Source: Verrucomicrobiota bacterium (GTDB lineage Bacteria > Verrucomicrobiota > Verrucomicrobiia > Chthoniobacterales > UBA10450). From it: 7,674 bases of DNA. Below are positions 1-5,829 of this stretch, piece by piece. The position numbers were made by a program, and so were the translations under genes. Below the pieces are notes generated by a model that had not been told where the DNA came from, did not search any database, and saw only the letters and a program-made list of their open reading frames with translations. How positions within the stretch are numbered: the stretch's first letter is position 1; each line of letters starts with the position of its first letter. The DNA is taken from assembly GCA_003219995.1 (NCBI GenBank), contig QHRC01000096.1, positions 2,322-9,995 of the forward strand. The letters run 5' to 3'.

Positions 1-1905
1 CGTCATCCGTTCTTCGAGTTCTTTAATACTCTTCTCCGCTTCAGCGCGATGGCCCAGTCCTGCTTCGCTGCATCCAACTTCCGCGATAAAAAAAGACCAG
101 GTCTCGGCCACTGCGCGAACCTTATTCAATTCCGTTAGAGCCTCCTGGTACATTCCTTTTTGTTCGTATGCTTGCGCAAGCCACACCGATGCGGTCGCGA
201 AGTTCGGGTCCAATTCGAGGGTTTTGCGGCACTGTGCCACGGCGGCATCGAATTGGCGCGCGAAGTAGTAGGCGTTCGCCAATTCAGTGTTGATTATAAG
301 ATTCGTGGGATCCACGTCTACGCCGCGCTCGAATTCGGCGATGGCTTCTTCAAACCGAGACTCGAATTCCAAGCGGTGGCCGTTGAAGTGATAGACCTGC
401 ACATTGTGCGAATCGAGTTCCTTGGCCCGGAGCAATTCTCTCGCCGCACCAGGAACATCCCAATCGTAAAAAAGTTTTACGATGCCGAGTGAAAGATGCG
501 CTTCAGACAAAGCTTCATCGAGCTTGAGCGCTTTCTCTGCATAGATCCGCGCGTTCTGGAAAGACTCCTTCGGCGGGAGGAACGAAGCTTCGCCTAACAA
601 ACTGTAAGAGTCGGCCAAGCCTGAGTAAGCGAGCGCGTAGTTCGGATCTTTCTCGAGCGCCTGTTTAAAAAACTCGATGCTCTTCATGAACCCTTCCTCC
701 GTGTACTTGTTCCAATCAAAACGGCCTTTGAGATAGAGCTGATACGCCTCGGTGTTCTCAGTGTAGCGTTTGGTCAGGCGCTTCTGCTCGTCTTCACTGA
801 GCCGAACCGCGAGCGCATTCGCTACTTTTTGCGCGATGGTGTCCTGAACGGCGAAAACGTCGGTAAACTTTTCGTCAAACGTGCCCGCCCAAAGCGAAGA
901 ACCATCCGCGGTTTTGATCAGCCGTGCTGTCACTCTGATTCGATCGCCTGATTTCTGGACATTGCCTTCCAGCACCGAGTTCACTCGCAGCGCCCGGCCA
1001 GTGCTGACGGAATCTTGCTTCAAATCATCATACTTTCGAACAGACGAAAGCGATGGGACGATGATCTCGCGCGTCGTGCTCAGTTTAGTGATCAAACTGT
1101 CGGCCATTCCCGCTTCCAACACTTCATCGCGATTGCTTGCAACCAAAGGTTTGAACGGTAGGACGGCAATGCTCTTGCCGGGAAAAATCGTCGCCAACGG
1201 CAAACCGGCCGAGCTTTGGCCGTGATGAACAAAGAACCAAACGCCAATGAGCCCAATTGCAATTAGCAAGGCCGCAACCAAAGTCGGCTTCGCAAACCTG
1301 GAAAGAGGAGAAGCCGGTGTGACTTTCTTGTCTTTAAGCTTCGCCGGCAGCGTCGGGTTGCCGACCTCATCAGTGTACAAATTGACGATGTCGATCTTGA
1401 CACTGTGTTTGACTTCGAACTCGCCGAGATGATGCAACCGCGGCCGCCACTTGCTGTGTTGCTCGAGGTCTTCGGTCACTCGTTTCGACAGCAAAATGTG
1501 TCCGGCATCGCCACAATCCATCACGCGCTGCGCCATGTTGATTCCGGTGCCGGCCAGATTCGACCGATCGTTTACATCGGAAACTTTGTTTACGGGCCCG
1601 CTATGAATGCCCATGCGTAAACCAAACGAAGAATCTTTTAGCGCCCGCGCAATTTCCATCGCGCATCGCACCGGCGTTTCGGGACTGGTGTAAAAGACGA
1701 GCACCATCCCATCGCCAGTCGGCAGTCGAATCAGCCTGTCGGCTGCTTCTGCCGCGCGGAACTGCTCGGTGTTGCGAACAATCTGATTAAGCCGCTGTGA
1801 AGCATCGCTCTGCTCATCAACGAGCAATTTCGAAAACCCGACAATATCCATGAACAAGACATGCCCGATTTCGAGTTGAGCATCCCCTTCCAGCTCAGCG
1901 GTCAT
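1..1905 (-). CDS. Adenylate/guanylate cyclase-domain protein with TolB-like domain and TPR repeats (3' end outside window)
   Basis: The reading frame is open from ATG at 1905 to the left edge, giving 635 residues without a stop. An in-frame stop lies upstream at 1930-1932. The N-terminal part (about 10-175) is a class III nucleotidyl cyclase domain. Metal-binding aspartates are visible at D20 (FMDIVGF) and D65 (PTGDG), and the transition-state pair appears as N123 and R127 (INMAQR). One membrane helix follows at about 207-227. Next is a TolB/FlgO-like domain (about 243-370, starting KSIAVLPF, with VLEGNVQKSGDRIRV), then several TPR-like repeats from about 385 to the edge (for example ALEKDPNYALAYSGLADSY). 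This domain order is known from many multidomain bacterial cyclase-like proteins. The residue that normally selects adenine (Lys, four before D65) is Leu61, so the nucleotide used is uncertain. No strong Shine-Dalgarno sequence is seen. The effector role of the extracytoplasmic part is inferred only. Confidence 0.9.
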   Translation of the reverse strand, partial: MTAELEGDAQLEIGHVLFMDIVGFSKLLVDEQSDASQRLNQIVRNTEQFRAAEAADRLIRLPTGDGMVLVFYTSPETPVRCAMEIARALKDSSFGLRMGIHSGPVNKVSDVNDRSNLAGTGINMAQRVMDCGDAGHILLSKRVTEDLEQHSKWRPRLHHLGEFEVKHSVKIDIVNLYTDEVGNPTLPAKLKDKKVTPASPLSRFAKPTLVAALLIAIGLIGVWFFVHHGQSSAGLPLATIFPGKSIAVLPFKPLVASNRDEVLEAGMADSLITKLSTTREIIVPSLSSVRKYDDLKQDSVSTGRALRVNSVLEGNVQKSGDRIRVTARLIKTADGSSLWAGTFDEKFTDVFAVQDTIAQKVANALAVRLSEDEQKRLTKRYTENTEAYQLYLKGRFDWNKYTEEGFMKSIEFFKQALEKDPNYALAYSGLADSYSLLGEASFLPPKESFQNARIYAEKALKLDEALSEAHLSLGIVKLFYDWDVPGAARELLRAKELDSHNVQVYHFNGHRLEFESRFEEAIAEFERGVDVDPTNLIINTELANAYYFARQFDAAVAQCRKTLELDPNFATASVWLAQAYEQKGMYQEALTELNKVRAVAETWSFFIAEVGCSEAGLGHRAEAEKSIKELEERMT

Positions 1906-1979
1906 GTTCGTGGCGAGAATTCGCCGGAATCATTTCAATTCCGCTCCGCGCCGTCCAGACCAAAGGCGTCGCAGTCTTT

Positions 1980-1998
1980 TTCCTCTCGAATAGAGGAA
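1980..1998. repeat. Inverted repeat between recA and the cyclase gene
   Basis: A perfect 7-bp inverted repeat (TTCCTCT / AGAGGAA) encloses a 5-base loop. It lies downstream of the recA stop and 75 bp upstream of the cyclase ATG. On the minus strand the hairpin is followed by A residues, not T, so it is not a standard intrinsic terminator for recA. It could be an operator or an mRNA leader hairpin of the cyclase gene. The rest of 1906-2046 holds no gene that I can see and no convincing promoter. Confidence 0.4.
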
Positions 1999-2046
1999 TC
2001 CTGAGAACGCGGATTTCAAATGGAACCTTTTGCGCGCGCGTGGGGC

Positions 2047-3084
2047 CTATCGTTTATCTTCGTCGAGTTTCGCCTTCACCGCGGTCTCGATTTCTTTGTA
2101 GAGCGTCTGGTCGGTTTTCAAAACTTCTTTGGCAGCGTCGCGCCCTTGCGCCAGTTGCGTTCCCTTGTAGTTCAGCCAGGAGCCGCGCTTTTCGATGATT
2201 TGTTTTTCCAGGGCAAGATCGAGGAGCGCGCCGGTCAGGGAAATACCCTCGTTGTACATGATGTCGAACTCGGCCTCGGTAAAAGGCGGCGCGACTTTGT
2301 TCTTCACCACTTTGATGCGGGTCCGGTTGCCAGTGACAACACCGTCAGTCTGCTTGATCGCCCCGATTCGGCGGATATCCACGCGCACGCTCGAATAAAA
2401 TTTCAACGCTTTCCCCCCCGGGGTTGTTTCCGGATTGCCGAACATCACGCCGATCTTTTCGCGGATTTGGTTGGTAAAAATGCAGCAGGTGCGCGCCTTG
2501 GCGATCAACGAAGTGAGTTTGCGCAAAGCTGCGCTCATCAACCGGGCCTGCGCGCCAACGGTAGCGTCGCCGATTTCGCCTTCCAACTCGGCCCTCGTAA
2601 CCAATGCGGCCACCGAATCAAGCACGATCACATCCAGCGAATTCGATCGAACGAGGGTTTCGCAAATGCGCAGCGCTTCCTCGCCAGAGCTCGGCTGAGA
2701 AATGAGCAGGTCACCAAGATCGACACCGAGCTTTTTCGCATATTGTGGATCGAGCGCATGCTCGACATCGATAAATGCGGCCAGGCCGCCCCGCTTTTGC
2801 GCCTGCGCGATCACCGTGAGTGTGAGTGTGGTCTTTCCCGATCCTTCTGGCCCGAAAACTTCAACTACTCGCCCGCGCGGAAATCCACCGACGCCAAGCG
2901 CCCGATCGATGAGAATGTTGCCCGTTGGAATGACATCGATATCGGCGATCTTCCCGTCACCGAACCGCATGATGGCGCCTTCGCCATAATCCTTGGCGAT
3001 CTGCTGAATCGCCAGATCGAGATTCTTGTCCCGCGCGGCAATGACTTTGTTTTCACCCGTCTTCTCTACAGTTTTAGCGGCCAT
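2047..3084 (-). CDS. recA: Recombinase RecA
   Basis: This is the DNA-dependent ATPase that forms filaments on single-stranded DNA, pairs homologous strands and stimulates LexA-type self-cleavage. At 345 residues it is full length. Visible motifs are Walker [10 protein letters not shown] (78-86), the catalytic glutamate E108 in [10 protein letters not shown], Walker B DVIVLDS (151-157), the multimer/ATP region around [15 protein letters not shown] (176-190), and loop L2 beginning [20 protein letters not shown] (205-224). The lysine/acid-rich C-terminus (AKLDEDKR) is also typical. The ATG at 3084 is supported by GAGG at 3094-3097, nine bases upstream. The fourth Walker A residue is Gly where many RecAs have Ser (GPESSGKTT). 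An intrinsic terminator separates recA from the hsp20 genes upstream, so it probably has its own promoter. I found no canonical LexA box there. Confidence 0.98.
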   Translation of the reverse strand: MAAKTVEKTGENKVIAARDKNLDLAIQQIAKDYGEGAIMRFGDGKIADIDVIPTGNILIDRALGVGGFPRGRVVEVFGPEGSGKTTLTLTVIAQAQKRGGLAAFIDVEHALDPQYAKKLGVDLGDLLISQPSSGEEALRICETLVRSNSLDVIVLDSVAALVTRAELEGEIGDATVGAQARLMSAALRKLTSLIAKARTCCIFTNQIREKIGVMFGNPETTPGGKALKFYSSVRVDIRRIGAIKQTDGVVTGNRTRIKVVKNKVAPPFTEAEFDIMYNEGISLTGALLDLALEKQIIEKRGSWLNYKGTQLAQGRDAAKEVLKTDQTLYKEIETAVKAKLDEDKR

Positions 3085-3113
3085 ATTTGGATGCCTCTAA
3101 GTAAGTCTGGGTC

Positions 3114-3153
3114 GATCGATTCGCCAAGCAGAAAAGCTCCTGATCGATTCGCC
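3114..3153. repeat. Direct repeat pair in the recA upstream region
   Basis: Two identical 12-bp copies of GATCGATTCGCC (3114-3125 and 3142-3153; GGCGAATCGATC on the recA sense strand) start 28 bp apart. They lie between the hsp20 terminator and the recA start, where the recA promoter must be if recA is transcribed independently. Repeats at this spacing could be a binding site for a regulator. The first copy overlaps the palindrome TCGATCGA. No known factor is recognised. Confidence 0.4.
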
Positions 3154-3159
3154 TGAAAA

Positions 3160-3190
3160 CGAAAAGGCCGCGAACGTAAATTCGCGGCCT
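3160..3190 (-). terminator. Intrinsic terminator after the hsp20 operon
   Basis: A perfect 10-bp stem (AGGCCGCGAA at 3165-3174, TTCGCGGCCT at 3181-3190) has a 6-base loop. On the minus strand the GC-rich stem is followed by TTTTCGTTTTC, as expected for a Rho-independent terminator. It starts 24 bp after the stop of the second hsp20 gene and should insulate recA from heat-shock transcription. Confidence 0.8.
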
Positions 3191-3214
3191 CCTCTAGCCA
3201 GATAAAAAGTGGCT

Positions 3215-3592
3215 TTACTTCACAGCGATCTTGCGCGGCTTCACCTGCTCGGCTTTTGGCAGAGTCAGCGTGACGATGCCCTGGTCCATTTTTGCGCTAA
3301 TTTTGTCCGTCTCGATGGAGGGATCGAGCTCGAAAGCACGCCGGAAATCTTCCGGACGCGACTCGCGATGCATTAACGCGCCATCTATCATGGGCAAAGA
3401 ACGTCGTCCGATAATGGTCAATTCATTGTTCTCCACCGAGATTTCGAGTCCTTCCTTGTTCACGCCAGGCATTTCGACCTGAAGCGTATAACCATCGCCG
3501 TTTTCAATGACACTCGAGGCTGGTGCGACGTAACGCTCGACCTGAGTGCGATCACCATTGCGACCGCGGTTTTCCCAAACGGTTGTGTTCAT
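3215..3592 (-). CDS. Small heat-shock protein, Hsp20/alpha-crystallin family (second gene of pair)
   Basis: This is an ATP-independent chaperone that holds unfolding proteins and prevents aggregation, acting as cytoplasmic oligomers. The product is 125 residues from ATG 3592. An alpha-crystallin domain covers about 22-115: an EMPGVNKEGLEISV core, the strand ENNELTIIGRR, and the conserved closing motif GIVTLTLPK (105-113). A short C-terminal I-X-V (IAV) fits the oligomer-bridging tail motif. ATG 3592 is preferred over an in-frame TTG at 3610 because AAAGGA (3600-3605) sits seven bases before it. The protein is divergent from its neighbour and has a shorter N-terminus and a less typical loop (RESRPEDFRRAFELD). 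The two may therefore form mixed oligomers or serve different clients; that is inference. The terminator follows directly. Confidence 0.93.
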   Translation of the reverse strand: MNTTVWENRGRNGDRTQVERYVAPASSVIENGDGYTLQVEMPGVNKEGLEISVENNELTIIGRRSLPMIDGALMHRESRPEDFRRAFELDPSIETDKISAKMDQGIVTLTLPKAEQVKPRKIAVK

Positions 3593-3594
3593 CT

Positions 3595-3617
3595 TCAATT
3601 CCTTTCTCAATTCCTTT
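3595..3617 (-). promoter_or_regulatory. Tandemly duplicated Shine-Dalgarno sequence before the second hsp20 gene
   Basis: On the minus strand the motif AAAGGAATTGA occurs twice with a 12-bp period (3607-3617 and 3595-3605). The proximal AAAGGA is seven bases from ATG 3592 and fixes that start. The distal copy is too far from it, and it lies almost against the TTG at 3610, so TTG is an unlikely start. The duplication fills most of the 36-bp gap between the two hsp20 genes. Confidence 0.6.
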
Positions 3618-3628
3618 TCTTCAAATTG

Positions 3629-4096
3629 TTAACTGACGTTGACCTGAATCTGCTTTGGTTTTGCTTCCTCGGCTTTGGGCAACGTGACCGTCAAAATGCC
3701 GTCCTTGTAGGTCGCGCTTACTTTGTTTGCGTCCACACGAGTCGGCAGCGTGATGCTGCGGCGGAATTTGCCGATGTAGCGTTCGCTGCGTTCGGCCTTT
3801 TCGCCCCCTGGTGTTTCCATCTTGCGCTCGCCCGCGATCGTCAGCATTCCGTCATGCAAAGAAATCTCGATGTCTTCCTTGCGCATACCGGGGAGCTCGA
3901 TCAGAGCGATCACATTGTCGTTGCTTTGATAAAGGTCGAGCGCGGGCGTCCAGCCGCTAAAAAGTTGTGTCTGGCGACCGAAATTCGACCAAAAGGGCAG
4001 CTCAAAGAGAGTGTCCAATTCATCACGAAGATTGCTCAGCCGGCCAAAAGTCGGCCAGGAAGTTATCTCAGGACTGTGATAGCGAATTAAACTCAT
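3629..4096 (-). CDS. Small heat-shock protein, Hsp20/alpha-crystallin family (first gene of pair)
   Basis: This is a 155-residue Hsp20 holdase chaperone of ordinary bacterial length. The N-terminal arm (1-48) is aromatic-rich (FELPFWSNF) and carries a helix LRDELDTLF, as is usual for this class. The alpha-crystallin domain spans about 50-142: WTPALDLYQSND, LIELPGMRKEDIEISL, GMLTIAGER, the ERSERYIGKFRRSITLP strand region, and the signature GILTVTLPK (133-141). The C-terminal tail ends in IQVNV, matching the I/V-X-I/V bridging motif. The start at ATG 4096 is supported by AAAGGA at 4106-4111, nine bases upstream. The second hsp20 gene follows after 36 bp with no terminator between them, so they are very likely co-transcribed. 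No CIRCE (HrcA) element is visible upstream; a possible sigma-54-like site is listed separately. Confidence 0.95.
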   Translation of the reverse strand: MSLIRYHSPEITSWPTFGRLSNLRDELDTLFELPFWSNFGRQTQLFSGWTPALDLYQSNDNVIALIELPGMRKEDIEISLHDGMLTIAGERKMETPGGEKAERSERYIGKFRRSITLPTRVDANKVSATYKDGILTVTLPKAEEAKPKQIQVNVS

Positions 4097-4141
4097 AATT
4101 TGTGATCCTTTCCTTTCTAAAAGTTACTGGATTCTTATTTA

Positions 4142-4157
4142 GCTCATCATGTGCCAA
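4142..4157 (-). promoter_or_regulatory. Possible sigma-54-type promoter for the hsp20 operon
   Basis: On the minus strand TTGGCAC is followed by ATGAT and GAGCT. GG (4155-4154) and GC (4143-4142) are separated by exactly ten bases, as required for -24/-12 promoters. The -24 half is a full match to the TTGGCAC core; the -12 half keeps only the GC of TTGC. Transcription would start near 4130, leaving a leader of about 34 bases before ATG 4096. This is a visual match only and could be chance. Confidence 0.3.
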
Positions 4158-4166
4158 AGAGTTCTG

Positions 4167-4191
4167 AGGAGCCTGATCGCGATAAGCTCCT
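4167..4191. repeat. Inverted repeat upstream of the hsp20 operon
   Basis: AGGAGC (4167-4172) and GCTCCT (4186-4191) enclose 13 bases that contain the palindrome ATCGCGAT. It lies about 10 bp upstream of the possible -24 element, where an activator or repressor could bind. No known operator is recognised. Confidence 0.35.
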
Positions 4192-4378
4192 AATTTCCAA
4201 TGCTTAACGCACAATAGCGAGGTCGATCTTACGGTAAATGCGGATCAGTTTGTCCCACCTCAAAGAAAGGTGTGCCGCGATCGTCGTGACAGACTTGCAC
4301 ACGCTGTTTTAAAACGCCGAGTTTTGCTCGCATCGAAATCTCGTTTTACCAATTGCTGTTCGCCGCAATATTCATCTC

Positions 4379-5395
4379 GTGACTGTTGTCGAACGCGATA
4401 AACGCTTCATGCGCGTCGCTTTGAATGAAGCGCGACGTGCAATTGGACTGACGAGTCCCAATCCGGCCGTAGGCGCGGTTTTGGTACTGGATAATCGAAT
4501 TGTCGCTCGTGGCCATCACCGTGGGGCCGGCGAGCCACATGCCGAGATCGAATGCCTTCGAAAGTTCTCGCGCGCCATTCCAGCAAAATCCACATTGTAT
4601 GTCACGCTTGAGCCCTGTTCGACCGTCGGACGAACGGGACCCTGCGTTCGCGAAATCATCGAGCGTGGCGTTAAGAATGTCGTCATCGGCGCCATCGATC
4701 TAAATCCCGATCACGCCGGACGCGGGATTGCACTACTGCGCGACGCGGGAATCAAAGTACGGAGCGGGATCCTTGCCGACGAATGCGTTGTTTTAAATGA
4801 AACGTTCAACAAATGGATTGTTACACGCCGGCCATTTGTCATTGCGAAATGCGGCATGAGCCTGGACGGACGGCTGACGCGGCCGCCGGAGGAATCGCGC
4901 TGGATTACGAGCGCGGCCGCGCGGCGTCACGCGCACCGGCTGCGTGGAACTGTCGATGCAATTTTGGTTGGAGCGAACACGATCAAGATCGACAATCCGC
5001 GGCTGACCGTGCGTAGGATTCGCGGCAAGAACCAGCCTTGGCGTGTTATACTTTCTCGATCAGGATCTTTGCCGAAAAGCGCAAAGATTTTTACAGATCG
5101 CTTCGCCAGGCGGACGATGGTTTATCGAAACAAATCTCTGGATGGTGTGCTGAAAGACCTGGGACAGAACAATATAACAAGTGTGCTGATAGAGGGCGGT
5201 GGCGAAATCCTGGGACAAGCGCTGGGTCAATGTTTGATCGACAAATTGCAGTTGTACATCGGCCCTATTTTTACCGGCGGACCGGTGGTGGCATTTGCTG
5301 GCCAAGGTGCTGCGTCGACTCGGGAAGCCCCGCATCTCGCGCGTCCGACTTACCAAAGGATCGACAGCGACATTACCCGATTTCTCCGAAGCTAA
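4379..5395 (+). CDS. ribD: Bifunctional diaminohydroxyphosphoribosylaminopyrimidine deaminase / 5-amino-6-(5-phosphoribosylamino)uracil reductase
   Basis: RibD carries out two early steps of riboflavin synthesis: zinc-dependent deamination of the pyrimidine ring, then NADPH-dependent reduction of the ribosyl side chain. The deaminase half (about 7-145) shows SPNPAVGAVLV, the zinc/proton-shuttle motif HAE (H54, E56) and the two zinc cysteines in EPCSTVGRTGPC (C80, C89). The reductase half (about 152-337) shows GMSLDGRL, WITSAAARRHAH, ILVGANTIKIDNPRLTVR and the nucleotide-binding EGGG (272-275). At 338 residues it is slightly shorter than usual but both halves look intact. The start is GTG 4379, chosen because the family normally has several residues before the Met of DKRFMRVAL; ATG 4409 would remove them. 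No Shine-Dalgarno sequence or FMN riboswitch is seen. No other rib gene adjoins it here. Confidence 0.95.
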   Translation: MTVVERDKRFMRVALNEARRAIGLTSPNPAVGAVLVLDNRIVARGHHRGAGEPHAEIECLRKFSRAIPAKSTLYVTLEPCSTVGRTGPCVREIIERGVKNVVIGAIDLNPDHAGRGIALLRDAGIKVRSGILADECVVLNETFNKWIVTRRPFVIAKCGMSLDGRLTRPPEESRWITSAAARRHAHRLRGTVDAILVGANTIKIDNPRLTVRRIRGKNQPWRVILSRSGSLPKSAKIFTDRFARRTMVYRNKSLDGVLKDLGQNNITSVLIEGGGEILGQALGQCLIDKLQLYIGPIFTGGPVVAFAGQGAASTREAPHLARPTYQRIDSDITRFLRS

Positions 5396-5446
5396 AAGCG
5401 AGCGAATAATTTAATACAACTTTGCGTCTTACCTAGTGTTCAATGT

Positions 5447-5455
5447 AGGAGGTGA
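5447..5455 (+). promoter_or_regulatory. Near-perfect Shine-Dalgarno sequence deciding the start of the Tyr/Gly-rich gene
   Basis: AGGAGGTGA is complementary to the 16S rRNA 3' end over nine bases and lies eight bases before ATG 5464. An in-frame GTG at 5452 falls inside it and so cannot be the start. It is the strongest ribosome-binding site in the window, which suggests high translation of this small protein. Confidence 0.85.
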
Positions 5456-5463
5456 ACAAGAAA

Positions 5464-5745
5464 ATGAATTGGAAAAAACTTTTGATAATCGCACTGGCAA
5501 TAAGCGGATTTGCTTTCGCGTCAGCATCACAATCGCAAGCTGGCGTTTCGGTTGGCATCGGAGTTGGGTTCCCCGGATACGGATACGGATACGGATATCC
5601 ATATTACGGTTACGGGTATTATCCTTACGCATACTACCCGCGGCCATACTACTCGCCGGTAGGTTACGTTGGACCAAGCTTCTACTGGTACCACGGGCGT
5701 CGCGTTTATTACTCGCGCCATCATCGTTACCATCGCCACTACTAA
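5464..5745 (+). CDS. Small secreted Tyr/Gly-rich protein of unknown function
   Basis: The product is 93 residues and I do not recognise a specific family. Residues 1-26 form a clear Sec signal peptide: MNWKK, a hydrophobic core LLIIALAISGFAFA, and a likely cleavage after SQSQA. The mature part (about 67 residues) is low complexity: a short GVSVGIGVGFP stretch, then Gly-Tyr and Pro-Tyr-Tyr repeats, and a His/Arg/Tyr tail ending HHRYHRHY. About 21 of the 67 mature residues are Tyr. No Cys or lipobox is present. Secretion to the periplasm or cell surface is inferred from the signal peptide. Similar short Tyr/Gly-rich exported proteins are common in Verrucomicrobiota and other environmental bacteria, without a known role. 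The gene lies 68 bp after ribD and ends at a strong terminator; it may be co-transcribed with ribD or have its own promoter. Confidence 0.8.
   Translation: MNWKKLLIIALAISGFAFASASQSQAGVSVGIGVGFPGYGYGYGYPYYGYGYYPYAYYPRPYYSPVGYVGPSFYWYHGRRVYYSRHHRYHRHY
5575..5598 (+). repeat. Tandem hexamer repeat in the Tyr/Gly-rich gene
   Basis: Four in-frame copies of GGATAC/T stand in a row and encode four Gly-Tyr dipeptides. Three copies are identical, so slippage could easily change the number. Confidence 0.8.
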
Positions 5746-5773
5746 GTCGAGGCGAAAGGCTTGGATTTCTCAA

Positions 5774-5812
5774 AAGCTGGCCAGATGCAGATTCTGGCCA
5801 GCTTACGTTTTT
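5774..5812. terminator. Strong intrinsic terminator between convergent genes
   Basis: A perfect 12-bp stem (AAGCTGGCCAGA at 5774-5785, TCTGGCCAGCTT at 5793-5804) has a 7-base loop. On the plus strand it is followed by ACGTTTTT, ending the Tyr/Gly-rich gene (and perhaps ribD). On the minus strand the stem runs into TTTTGAG, so it may also end the rpoD operon, whose last stop is at 5830. Confidence 0.85.
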
Positions 5813-5829
5813 GGCCGACCCTCACGCAG

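Larger units (their letters stand above)
4097..4378. other. Divergent intergenic region between hsp20 and ribD
   Basis: This 282-bp stretch has no convincing gene on either strand and should hold the hsp20 and ribD promoters. I see a GG-N10-GC element facing the hsp20 genes, an inverted repeat at 4167-4191, and a weaker one (GTGTGC 4270-4275 / GCACAC 4297-4302). There is no CIRCE element and no FMN riboswitch. I could not assign a clear sigma-70 promoter for either direction. Confidence 0.6.

Noticed and set aside
2020..3156. Long plus-strand open frame (378 codons) opposite recA
   Set aside because: It is antisense to a clear recA, has no recognisable motifs, and is a by-product of recA codon usage.
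3626..4090. Plus-strand open frame of 154 codons opposite the first hsp20 gene
   Set aside because: It lies exactly opposite a well-supported Hsp20 coding region and shows no family motif.
4270..4302. GTGTGC/GCACAC inverted repeat as a terminator or operator
   Set aside because: The stem is only 6 bp with a 21-base loop, so chance is a sufficient explanation.
4097..4378. CIRCE element or FMN riboswitch
   Set aside because: I looked for TTAGCACTC-N9-GAGTGCTAA and for the conserved FMN aptamer segments and found neither.
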